Assembly: GCA_035358815.1 (NCBI GenBank)
Contig: DAOPQC010000003.1
Span: 558,001-622,000 of the forward strand
Direction: 5' to 3'
From: Thermoanaerobaculales bacterium
GTDB lineage: Bacteria; Acidobacteriota; Thermoanaerobaculia; Thermoanaerobaculales; Sulfomarinibacteraceae
Length of the DNA stretch: 64,000 nt
Positions 27,190 through 34,135 of this stretch are shown here, in pieces. The notes below the pieces were generated by a model. It made no database searches. It was not told the DNA's origin and was given only the letters and a program-made list of their open reading frames with translations. Numbering within the stretch: the first letter of the stretch is position 1; each line of letters starts with the position of its first letter. Both the position numbers and the translations under genes were made by a program.

Positions 27190-27266
27190 AGGCGCGTAGC
27201 TCAGATGGTTAGAGTGCTACCTTGACACGGTAGAGGTCCGCGGTTCGATCCCGCGCGCGCCTACCA
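27190..27266 (+). tRNA. tRNA-Val (GAC)
   Basis: Acceptor AGGCGCG/CGCGCCT, encoded ACCA end, D arm GCTC, anticodon stem CTACC/GGTAG with loop TTGACAC (anticodon GAC), T arm GGTTCGATCC. It is followed 12 nt later by a second tRNA-Val. Confidence 0.96.
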
Positions 27267-27278
27267 CGAACTTCGCGC

Positions 27279-27355
27279 AGGCGCGTAGCTCAGTTGGTTA
27301 GAGCGCATCCCTCACACGGATGAGGTCATCGGTTCGAGCCCGATCGCGCCTACCA
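27279..27355 (+). tRNA. tRNA-Val (CAC)
   Basis: Acceptor AGGCGCG/CGCGCCT with encoded CCA, anticodon stem CATCC/GGATG and loop CTCACAC (anticodon CAC for GUG), T arm GGTTCGAGCC. It shares most of its body with the preceding tRNA-Val. Confidence 0.96.
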
Positions 27356-27368
27356 GTGAACACGTCTT

Positions 27369-27394
27369 CCCGACCCCGGTGGTCGGGTTTTTTA
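27369..27394 (+). terminator. Rho-independent terminator after the tRNA-Val pair
   Basis: CCCGACC and GGTCGGG pair around CCGGT and are followed by TTTTTT. It ends 14 nt before the thrS start, so thrS needs readthrough of it or an unseen promoter; it could also act as an attenuator for thrS. Confidence 0.85.
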
Positions 27395-27408
27395 CTTTTG
27401 GAAGAGAG

Positions 27409-29355
27409 ATGATGAAAGCCACGATTCGAGTCAAGCTGCCGGACGGGAGCGAGCGCGACGTCCCGGTGGGGACAACGGTCCTCGAAGCGGCCGCGTCGAT
27501 CGGCCCGCGGCTGGCCCGCGACACCGTCGCCGGCCTGGTCAACGGCCAGCTCGTCGACCTGCGGACTCCGCTCGGCCAGGACGCGGAGCTGCGCATCGTC
27601 ACCGGCAAGGACCCGGAGGGCGGCGAGGTCATCCGCCACTCCGCCGAGCACGTGCTGGCGGAGGCGGTCAAGCGGCTGTGGCCGGGCACCCCGATCGACG
27701 CCGGCCGCCAGGACCACACCGAGAAGTACCAGTACGACTTCCGCTTCCCGCGGCCGTTCACGCCCGAGGACTTCCCGCGCATCGAGGAGGAGATGCGCCG
27801 GATCATCGCCGAGGACGTCGCCTTCGAGCGCATCGAGACCGATCGCGAGGCCGCGCAGGCGGTGATGCGGGAGCGCGGCGAGGATCTCAAGCTGGTCCGG
27901 CTCGCCGACATCCCGGAGGGCGAGACCATCACGCTGTACCGCAGCGGCGGCTTCGTCGACCTGTGCCGCGGCCCGCACGTGCAGCGGACCTCCCAGATCG
28001 GGGCGGTCCGGCTGCTCGAGTCCTCCGGCGCCTACTTCAAGGGCGACGAGCGCAACGAGATGCTGCAGCGCATCTACGGCACTGCGTTCGCGAGCCAGCA
28101 GGAGCTCGACGCCTACTTCGCGCGGCTCGAGGAGGCGCGCCGCCGCGATCACCGCCGGATCGGCCGCGAGCTCGACTTGTTCTCGTTCCACGCCGAGGCG
28201 CCGGCCAGCCCCTTCTTCCACCCGCGGGGCGCCGTCGTCTACAACGCGCTGATCGACCTGATGCGGGAGAAGTACCGGCACTACGGCTACGAGGAGGTGA
28301 TCACGCCCCAGATCTTCAGCGCCGATCTGTGGCGGCGGTCCGGGCACTGGGACAACTACCGCGACGACATGTTCTACGCCGACGGCTACGAGCTGGCGGG
28401 CGAGCGGACCAGCAGTGTCAAGCCGATGAACTGCCCGTCCCACTGCGTGCTCTACGGCACTCGCGCCCACTCCTACCGCGACTTGCCGCGGCGGATCGCC
28501 GACTTCGGCCGCCTCCACCGCTACGAGCGCTCGGGAGTGGTGACCGGCCTGACCCGGGTCCGCAGCTTCTCCCAGGACGACGCCCACATCTTCTGCACCC
28601 CCGAGCAGATCGAGGCCGAGGTCACCTCGCTCTTCGACTTCATCTTCGAGGTCTACGGGCTGTTCGGCTTCGGCAACGTCGCGGTCAAGCTGGCGACCCG
28701 GCCGGCCAAGGCGATCGGCGAGGAGGCGGTCTGGAGGCACGCGGAGCGGGTGCTGGCCGCCTGCCTCGACGCCCGCGACGAGGTCGACTACACGTTGAAC
28801 CCGGGCGAGGGCGCGTTCTACGGCCCCAAGATCGACTTCGACGTCCTGGACGCGATCGGCCGCAGCTGGCAGCTCGCCACCATCCAGCTCGACTTCAACC
28901 TGCCGGAGCGCTTCGACCTCAGCTACGTCGACTCGGCCGGCGTCTCGCGCCGGCCGGTGATGATCCACCGCGCCATCCTCGGCTCGCTCGAGCGCTTCTT
29001 CGGGGTGATGCTCGAGCACTTCGCCGGCGACCTGCCGCCGTGGCTGGCGCCGGAGCAGGCGCGGGTGCTGCCGATCACCGATGCGGTCGTCGGCTACGCC
29101 GAGTCGGTGGCGCAGGAGCTGAGGCAGCGCGGGCTGCGGGTCGACGTCGACCGCCGCTCGGAGAAGCTCGGGTACAAGATCCGGGACGGCGAGACCATGA
29201 AGGTTCCCTACCTGCTGGTGGTCGGCCAGCGGGAGGCTGACGAGCGCACCGTCTCCCTGCGGCTGCGCCACCGTCGCGACGAGGGCGTCCAACCTCTCGC
29301 AGCGGTGGTGGAGCGGATTGCGGGCGCGGCGCGCGCACGTTCATTGACGCTGTGA
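27409..29355 (+). CDS. thrS: Threonyl-tRNA synthetase
   Basis: ThrS charges tRNA-Thr. The 648-residue enzyme has a TGS domain (about 1-65), the editing domain with HSAEHVLAEAVKRL and the later zinc-site motif RGPHV, a class II catalytic core with VKPMNCPSHC (Cys zinc ligand), and a C-terminal anticodon-binding domain. Two tandem ATG codons (27409, 27412) follow GGAAGAGAG. The -14 position terminator suggests attenuation. rpmI starts 16 nt after its stop, whereas most bacteria have infC between the two. Confidence 0.96.
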   Translation: MMKATIRVKLPDGSERDVPVGTTVLEAAASIGPRLARDTVAGLVNGQLVDLRTPLGQDAELRIVTGKDPEGGEVIRHSAEHVLAEAVKRLWPGTPIDAGRQDHTEKYQYDFRFPRPFTPEDFPRIEEEMRRIIAEDVAFERIETDREAAQAVMRERGEDLKLVRLADIPEGETITLYRSGGFVDLCRGPHVQRTSQIGAVRLLESSGAYFKGDERNEMLQRIYGTAFASQQELDAYFARLEEARRRDHRRIGRELDLFSFHAEAPASPFFHPRGAVVYNALIDLMREKYRHYGYEEVITPQIFSADLWRRSGHWDNYRDDMFYADGYELAGERTSSVKPMNCPSHCVLYGTRAHSYRDLPRRIADFGRLHRYERSGVVTGLTRVRSFSQDDAHIFCTPEQIEAEVTSLFDFIFEVYGLFGFGNVAVKLATRPAKAIGEEAVWRHAERVLAACLDARDEVDYTLNPGEGAFYGPKIDFDVLDAIGRSWQLATIQLDFNLPERFDLSYVDSAGVSRRPVMIHRAILGSLERFFGVMLEHFAGDLPPWLAPEQARVLPITDAVVGYAESVAQELRQRGLRVDVDRRSEKLGYKIRDGETMKVPYLLVVGQREADERTVSLRLRHRRDEGVQPLAAVVERIAGAARARSLTL

Positions 29356-29371
29356 GCACAAGGAGATCGAG

Positions 29372-29572
29372 ATGCCGAAGATGAAGACCCACCGCGGTGC
29401 GGCCAAGCGGGTCAAGAAGACCGCGAGCGGCAAGCTGAAGCGGAGCCGCGCCTACCACTCCCACATCCTCGAGAAGAAGAGCACCAAGCGCAAGCGCCGC
29501 CTGCGCTCCTCGGCCCTGGTGTCGCCGTCCGACGCCAAGGTCCTGACCCGCATGCTGTCGGGCGCGAAGTAG
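29372..29572 (+). CDS. rpmI: 50S ribosomal protein L35
   Basis: The 66-residue basic protein has the L35 pattern PKMKTHRGAAKRVKKTASGKLKR and HILEKKSTKRKRRLR. It is a large-subunit protein that folds early in assembly. ATG at 29372 has AAGGAGA ahead of it. It is followed by rplT after 9 nt. Confidence 0.97.
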   Translation: MPKMKTHRGAAKRVKKTASGKLKRSRAYHSHILEKKSTKRKRRLRSSALVSPSDAKVLTRMLSGAK

Positions 29573-29581
29573 GGGGTAGCC

Positions 29582-29947
29582 ATGAGAGTTGCACGCTCGA
29601 CGCACCGCAAGGACCGCCGATCCAAGATCCTCAAGCGAGCCGAGGGCTACTGGGGAGGCAAGTCCCGCCTGCACCGGATCGCCAAGCAGGCGGTGGACAA
29701 GGCACAGCTGTCCGCCTACCGCGACCGCCGGCAGCGCAAGCGGACGTTCCGGCGGCTGTGGATCGCCCGCATCAACGCCGCCGCCCGCGACAACGGCACC
29801 ACCTACAGCGCGCTGATCGCCGGGCTGAAGAGCGCCGGCTGCACGCTCGACCGCAAGGTGCTCGCCGACCTCGCGGCGCGCGACCCCAAGGCCTTCGGCC
29901 AGCTGGTCGAGCTGGCTCGCTCTGCCGGAGCCGCCGCCGGAAGCTGA
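29582..29947 (+). CDS. rplT: 50S ribosomal protein L20
   Basis: The 121-residue protein has typical L20 segments RVARSTHRKDRRSKILKRA, YWGGKSRLHRIAKQAV, and YRDRRQRKRTFRRLWIARINAA. It binds 23S rRNA and, in some species, represses its own operon mRNA. It sits between rpmI and pheS as usual. Confidence 0.97.
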   Translation: MRVARSTHRKDRRSKILKRAEGYWGGKSRLHRIAKQAVDKAQLSAYRDRRQRKRTFRRLWIARINAAARDNGTTYSALIAGLKSAGCTLDRKVLADLAARDPKAFGQLVELARSAGAAAGS

Positions 29948-29954
29948 GGACGGC

Positions 29955-31004
29955 ATGAGTATCGCCCGGCTCGATCAGGCGCGTGCCGACTTCCGCGCCG
30001 CGCTGGCCGCGGCGGGGCGCGACCCGGAGGCCCTGGAGCGGGTGCGGGTCGCCTTCGCCGGCCAGCGCTCCGGGCTGCTGCGCGATCTCGCGGCGGCGCT
30101 GCGCGAGCTGCCGCCCGAGGAGAAGCGGGACTACGGCCGCGCCCTCAACGAGCTCAAGGCCGAGATCGAGGAGGCGCTGGCCGCCGCTCGAGGGGCGGTC
30201 GTTGACGCCACGACCGGTGCCGTCACGGTCACCGGCCTCAAGGCCACCGTTCGCGCCCCGGTCGACGTCACGCTGCCCGGCCGCCGCCCGCCGCGCGGCG
30301 CCGAGCACCCGGTCCAGCTGGTGCGGCGCCGGGTCGAGTCGATCTTCCTGCGCATGGGCTACGACGTCGAGGACGGGCCCGAGGTCGAGGACGACTGGCA
30401 CAACTTCGAGGCCCTCAACATCCCGCCCGACCACCCCGCCCGCGACGACCAGGACACCTTCTACCTGCCGGGCGGGATGCTGCTGCGGACCCACACCTCG
30501 CCGGTCCAGGCGCGGGTCATGGAGCGGCGGCAGCCGCCGATCCGGATCATCGTGCCCGGCCGGGTCTACCGGCGCGACTCCGACCTGCGGCACTCGCCGA
30601 TGTTCCACCAGGTCGAGGGGCTGCTGGTCGACGAGGGGATCACCTTCGGCCACCTCAAGGCGACGCTCGAGACCTTCCTGCGCGCGCTGTTCTCCGAGGA
30701 GGTGGCGGTGCGGCTGCGGCCCGGGTACTTCCCGTTCACGGAGCCCTCGGCCGAGGTCGACATCAGCTGCATCTTCTGCGGCCAGGCCGGGTGCGGCGTG
30801 TGCTCGCGATCGGGCTGGATCGAGATCCTGGGGGCGGGCATGGTCGACCCCCGGGTGTTCGAGGCGGTCGGCATCGACCCCGAGCGCTACACCGGCTTCG
30901 CCTTCGGGCTCGGGCTCGACCGGGTCGCGATGCTGGTCCACGGCATCCCCGACCTGCGCCAGATGTTCGAGGGCGACCAGCGCCTGACGAGGCAGTTCGC
31001 ATGA
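29955..31004 (+). CDS. pheS: Phenylalanyl-tRNA synthetase alpha subunit
   Basis: PheS carries the catalytic core of the alpha2-beta2 enzyme. The 349-residue protein has an N-terminal helical tRNA-binding arm, then GYDVEDGPEVEDDWHNFEALNIPPDHPARD, TSPVQARVM, motif 2 RVYRRDSDLRHSPMFHQVEG and motif 3 GFAFGLGLDRVAML. The stop overlaps the pheT ATG as ATGA. Confidence 0.97.
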   Translation: MSIARLDQARADFRAALAAAGRDPEALERVRVAFAGQRSGLLRDLAAALRELPPEEKRDYGRALNELKAEIEEALAAARGAVVDATTGAVTVTGLKATVRAPVDVTLPGRRPPRGAEHPVQLVRRRVESIFLRMGYDVEDGPEVEDDWHNFEALNIPPDHPARDDQDTFYLPGGMLLRTHTSPVQARVMERRQPPIRIIVPGRVYRRDSDLRHSPMFHQVEGLLVDEGITFGHLKATLETFLRALFSEEVAVRLRPGYFPFTEPSAEVDISCIFCGQAGCGVCSRSGWIEILGAGMVDPRVFEAVGIDPERYTGFAFGLGLDRVAMLVHGIPDLRQMFEGDQRLTRQFA

Positions 31005-33031
31005 AGTTCGACCTCGGCTGGCTGTGCGAGCTCATCGACCGGGCTCCGGATCCGGACACCGTCGCCGAGCGGCTGACCGCCTGCGGGTTTCTGGTCGAGC
31101 TGCGTGAACGGGCCGCCGACGGCGAGGTCTGGGAGATCGAGGTCACCACCAACCGGCCCGACGCCATGAGCCACCGCGGGCTGGCCCGCGAGCTCGCCGT
31201 CGCCACCGGCGCCGCCCTGCGACCGCTGACCGTGGAGCTGACCGAGGACGCGGAGCCGGCCGCTGCCGTCGCGGCGGTCGAGGTCGCCGAGCCCAAGCTG
31301 TGCTCGAGGTACGTGGCGAGGGTGGTGCGCGGGGTGGCCGCCGTCGCCTCGCCGGGCTGGCTCCAGCAGCGCCTCGAGCGCTGCGGGGTGCGGCCGATCA
31401 ACGCCGCCGTCGACGTCACCAACTACGTGCTGCTCGCGCTCGGACAGCCGCTGCACGCCTTCGACCTGGCGCTCCTGTCCGGGCGCCGGATCGTGGTGCG
31501 CCGCGCCGCTCCCGGGGAGCGGCTGACCACCCTCGACGGCGAGGCGCGGGAGCTCGATCCGACGATGCTCGTGATCGCGGACGCCGAGCGGGCGGTGGCG
31601 CTGGCCGGCATCATGGGCGGCGCGGACTCCGAGATCTCCCCCGGCACGTCCGACCTGTTGATCGAGAGCGCCCACTTCGACCCGCTCACCGTGCGCCGCG
31701 CCGCCCGCCGGCTCGGCATGCACACCGAGGCCTCGCATCGCTTCGAGCGCGGCTGCGACCCGGAGATGGCCGCGACCGCGTGCGACGTCGCTGCGGCGAT
31801 GATCGCCACGCTGTGCGGCGGCCGCGTCTGCCAGGGCCGGATCGACGTCGACGCGCGGCCTCGCACGCCGCGCACGATGACGTTCTCGGTGGCCGGGCTG
31901 GCGCGCTTCGCCGGCCTCGACATCGCGGGCGCGGACGTGCTGCGGATCCTGGACGGGCTCGGTTTCGCCCCCCGCGCGGACGGCGACCGGGTGGTGGTGA
32001 CGGCGCCGTCGCACCGCGTCGACATCGACCGCGTCGCCGACCTCTACGAGGAGGTGATCCGCCACGTCGGCTACGGCGCGGTCCCGGCACGGATGCCGGT
32101 GCTGGCGACCTCGCCCGGCCACCGCCACCCCAACTGGGAGCTGGTGGACCGCTCACGCGACGCGGCGGTCGCGGTCGGGCTCGCCGAGGTCATGACCTTC
32201 GCCTTCATCGATCCCGAGGACGATGCCCTCGCCGGCGCGCTGCCGCTGCCGGGCGGGCCGCCGCTCCCGATCGCCAACCCGCTCGCCCGCACCCAGAGCG
32301 TGATGCGGCGGTCGCTGCTGCCGGGCCTGCTCGCCGGCGCCCGCGGCAACCTCAACCGGGGCGAGCGGGCGCTCGCGATCTTCGAGCATGGCAGGGTGTT
32401 CGCCGCGGGTGACGACGGGGCGCCGGTCGAGCGCGAGCGGCTGGCGCTCGCCCTGGCCGGCTTGCGCGACGGCGCCGGGGTGTCGTTCGCCGCGCTCAAG
32501 GGCGTGGTCGAGGAGCTGTCCGACCGGATCGGCCTGCCGCAGGTCGAGTGGCGGCGCGGCGGCGCCCCGTGGCTCGACGAGGCGGAGGGCGCGGTGCTGG
32601 CCGTCGGCGACGCCGTCATCGGCCTTGCCGGGCTGCTGGCCGCCGGCCCGGCCGCCCGCTGGGAGCTCCGGCAGCCGGTCTACGCCGCCGAGCTGGATCT
32701 CGGGGCCGCCACCGGGCACAAGCCGCCGGTTCGCTTCCAGCCGGTGCCGCGGTTCCCGTCGGTGGTGGCGGACATGACCGTCGAGCATCCGACCAGCCTC
32801 CCCTTCGCGGCGCTCGTCGGCACGGTGCGGGAGCTCGCGACCGGGCTCGTCGAGACGGTCGAGCTGCAGGCCAGGTTCAGCGGCGGCGCGCTGCCGGAGG
32901 ACCGGGTGCGGACGACCCTGCGGCTGGTCTACCGCCACCCCGAGCGGTCGCTGACCCAGGACGAGGTCAACGCCGCCCAGGCCGAGCTCAAGGCGCGGCT
33001 CGCCGCGCGACACGAGGTGAGCTTTGCGTGA
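31001..33031 (+). CDS. pheT: Phenylalanyl-tRNA synthetase beta subunit, short form without the OB-fold domain
   Basis: PheT supplies editing (B3/B4) and tRNA binding to PheRS. At 676 residues it is about 110-120 shorter than usual. The N-terminal MKFDLGWLCELIDRAPDPDTVAERLTACGFLVE leads straight into VWEIEVTTNRPDAMSHRGLARELA, so the EMAPII-like OB-fold (E. coli residues about 40-150) is absent. The rest, including IMGGADSEI, the B5 region and a C-terminal anticodon-binding FDX domain, is intact. ATG at 31001 overlaps the pheS stop. Confidence 0.95.
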   Translation: MKFDLGWLCELIDRAPDPDTVAERLTACGFLVELRERAADGEVWEIEVTTNRPDAMSHRGLARELAVATGAALRPLTVELTEDAEPAAAVAAVEVAEPKLCSRYVARVVRGVAAVASPGWLQQRLERCGVRPINAAVDVTNYVLLALGQPLHAFDLALLSGRRIVVRRAAPGERLTTLDGEARELDPTMLVIADAERAVALAGIMGGADSEISPGTSDLLIESAHFDPLTVRRAARRLGMHTEASHRFERGCDPEMAATACDVAAAMIATLCGGRVCQGRIDVDARPRTPRTMTFSVAGLARFAGLDIAGADVLRILDGLGFAPRADGDRVVVTAPSHRVDIDRVADLYEEVIRHVGYGAVPARMPVLATSPGHRHPNWELVDRSRDAAVAVGLAEVMTFAFIDPEDDALAGALPLPGGPPLPIANPLARTQSVMRRSLLPGLLAGARGNLNRGERALAIFEHGRVFAAGDDGAPVERERLALALAGLRDGAGVSFAALKGVVEELSDRIGLPQVEWRRGGAPWLDEAEGAVLAVGDAVIGLAGLLAAGPAARWELRQPVYAAELDLGAATGHKPPVRFQPVPRFPSVVADMTVEHPTSLPFAALVGTVRELATGLVETVELQARFSGGALPEDRVRTTLRLVYRHPERSLTQDEVNAAQAELKARLAARHEVSFA

Positions 33032-33056
33032 TGACCACTCCGCCGGAGGAGCTGCC

Positions 33057-33302
33057 ATGTCCCTGGATTCGGTGCTGAAGAAGCTGGAGTCGAGGATCGA
33101 GGAGTTCGTGGAGGCCCACCACCAGGCGACGGCGCGGATCGCCGGGCTCGAGGGCCGGATCAAGGAGCTCGAGGCGCAGCTCGGCGGCAGCGGCGAGCTC
33201 GAGGCCAAGGTCGCCAAGCTCGAGGCCCAGCGCGGGGAGCTCGCCGACCGCCTCGGCAGGGTCCTGGGGACGCTGGACAAGGCGCTCGCCTCGGCTGACT
33301 GA
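33057..33302 (+). CDS. Small coiled-coil protein (ZapB-like)
   Basis: The 81-residue product is a near-continuous heptad coiled coil (LESRIEEFVEAHHQATARIAGLEGRIKELEAQLG...). Small coiled-coil proteins of this size often precede zapA, and ZapB is one example, but sequence alone cannot prove orthology. ATG at 33057 follows GGAGGAGCTGCC, a strong ribosome site. It follows pheT by 25 nt. A 10-bp perfect hairpin (33314-33337) comes just after the stop. Confidence 0.75.
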   Translation: MSLDSVLKKLESRIEEFVEAHHQATARIAGLEGRIKELEAQLGGSGELEAKVAKLEAQRGELADRLGRVLGTLDKALASAD

Positions 33303-33313
33303 GCCCGCTCCCC

Positions 33314-33337
33314 GGATCGCCGCCGCAGCGGCGATCC
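33314..33337 (+). terminator. 10-bp perfect hairpin after the coiled-coil gene
   Basis: GGATCGCCGC and GCGGCGATCC pair perfectly around CGCA. There is no T run, so it may stabilise the 3' end or act with Rho rather than as an intrinsic terminator. Confidence 0.5.
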
Positions 33338-33341
33338 GGTC

Positions 33342-33493
33342 GTTCCCGTTCCCGCTCCCGTACCCGTTCCCGGACGGTCGGCGGCATTGCCAGGTCGGCG
33401 CTGTCGGCCGGGCCGCAGCATTGCCAGACGGTGTTTCGAGGGTCGCTTTCGGGAACGGGAACGGGTACGGGAACGGGAACGGGAGCGGGAACG
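33342..33493. repeat. Inverted GGGAAC hexamer arrays flanking 75 bp
   Basis: A GTTCCC-type array at 33342-33373 faces its complement, GGGAAC-type, at 33450-33493. The RNA would fold into a long imperfect hairpin. A second hairpin GAGGCCCC/GGGGCCTC (33498-33515) follows directly. The region contains GTCGGCATTGCCAG-like repeats (33379-33426) between the arrays. Confidence 0.75.
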
Positions 33494-33536
33494 AAAGAGG
33501 CCCCTCTGGGGCCTCAAACGTCGCCCCTTGATGCTG

Positions 33537-33542
33537 TATACT
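33537..33542 (+). promoter_or_regulatory. -10 element TATACT of zapA
   Basis: TATACT matches the consensus at five of six positions and lies 21 nt before the zapA ATG, with AAAGGAG in the leader. No good -35 is visible. Confidence 0.45.
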
Positions 33543-33563
33543 TGGACGTGGAAAGGAGCATCG

Positions 33564-33869
33564 ATGACGACCGTTCGGGCCACAGTCGAAATCTTCGGAC
33601 AGCGACTCGGCCTGCGGGCGGACGGGGACTCGGCGCGTCTCGAGGAGCTGGCGCGCTTCGTGGACACCCGGATGCGCGAGGTCGCCGAGCGAAGCTCCAG
33701 CGTGGACACGGTCAAGATCGCGGTCTTGACCGCACTCAACATCGCGGACGAGCTGTTTCACGAGCGTGAAACGGATCAGGATGTCCGGCAAGAGCGGTTG
33801 GAAGAGCAAGCAGAAAGGCTCGTTACGAAGCTCGAACAGGCCATGAGAACCGGGGAGGCCCGGGAATGA
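33564..33869 (+). CDS. zapA: Cell division protein ZapA
   Basis: ZapA bundles FtsZ filaments at midcell. The 101-residue protein has the N-terminal beta motif VRATVEIFGQRLGLRADGDSARLEELARFVDTRM and a C-terminal coiled coil (VDTVKIAVLTALNIADELFHERE...). ATG at 33564 has AAAGGAG five nt upstream. A 6S-like RNA follows 11 nt after the stop, a zapA-ssrS arrangement also known from other phyla. Confidence 0.92.
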   Translation: MTTVRATVEIFGQRLGLRADGDSARLEELARFVDTRMREVAERSSSVDTVKIAVLTALNIADELFHERETDQDVRQERLEEQAERLVTKLEQAMRTGEARE

Positions 33870-33880
33870 ACACTGGACTC

Positions 33881-34062
33881 GGAGGTCCCTGCGCGGTTAG
33901 TGATGAGTGAAACTATCGTTGAACCAACACCTATTTGACGGGCTGCCGCGTTCCTCCATTCGGAGGCTCGCCGCACGGTGGGAGAAGGGTGGAGGACAGG
34001 CGCCCACCTGTGGTTGCGCAGGTTCAAATAGGGTTGCTCACACGGCCGAAGCGGGGACCTCC
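33881..34062 (+). ncRNA. ssrS: 6S RNA
   Basis: The ends pair exactly: GGAGGTCCC (33881-33889) with GGGACCTCC (34054-34062). Farther in, CAACACCTATTTGA pairs with TCAAATAGG-GTTG around a central region, and a long apical stem-loop lies between, giving the open-promoter-like rod typical of 6S RNA that sequesters RNA polymerase. Position just after zapA supports the call. Ends are estimated from the closing helix, length about 180 nt. Confidence 0.8.
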
Positions 34063-34104
34063 ACTTTGCCTCCCTAGAGGGCCTGCCGACCTCCAAGCCG
34101 GTCA

Positions 34105-34128
34105 CCCCTGATCGCTCCTTGACAGGGG
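34105..34128 (+). promoter_or_regulatory. Hairpin covering the rny ribosome site
   Basis: CCCCTG (34105-34110) and CAGGGG (34123-34128) can pair around a 12-nt loop; the right arm is the Shine-Dalgarno AGGGGGG of rny, so folding would reduce RNase Y translation. Confidence 0.4.
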
Positions 34129-34135
34129 GGACACC

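Noticed and set aside
33342..33493. GGGAAC arrays considered as a CRISPR array.
   Set aside because: The units are 6 bp without spacers of even length and there are no cas genes; they are hexamer tandem repeats.
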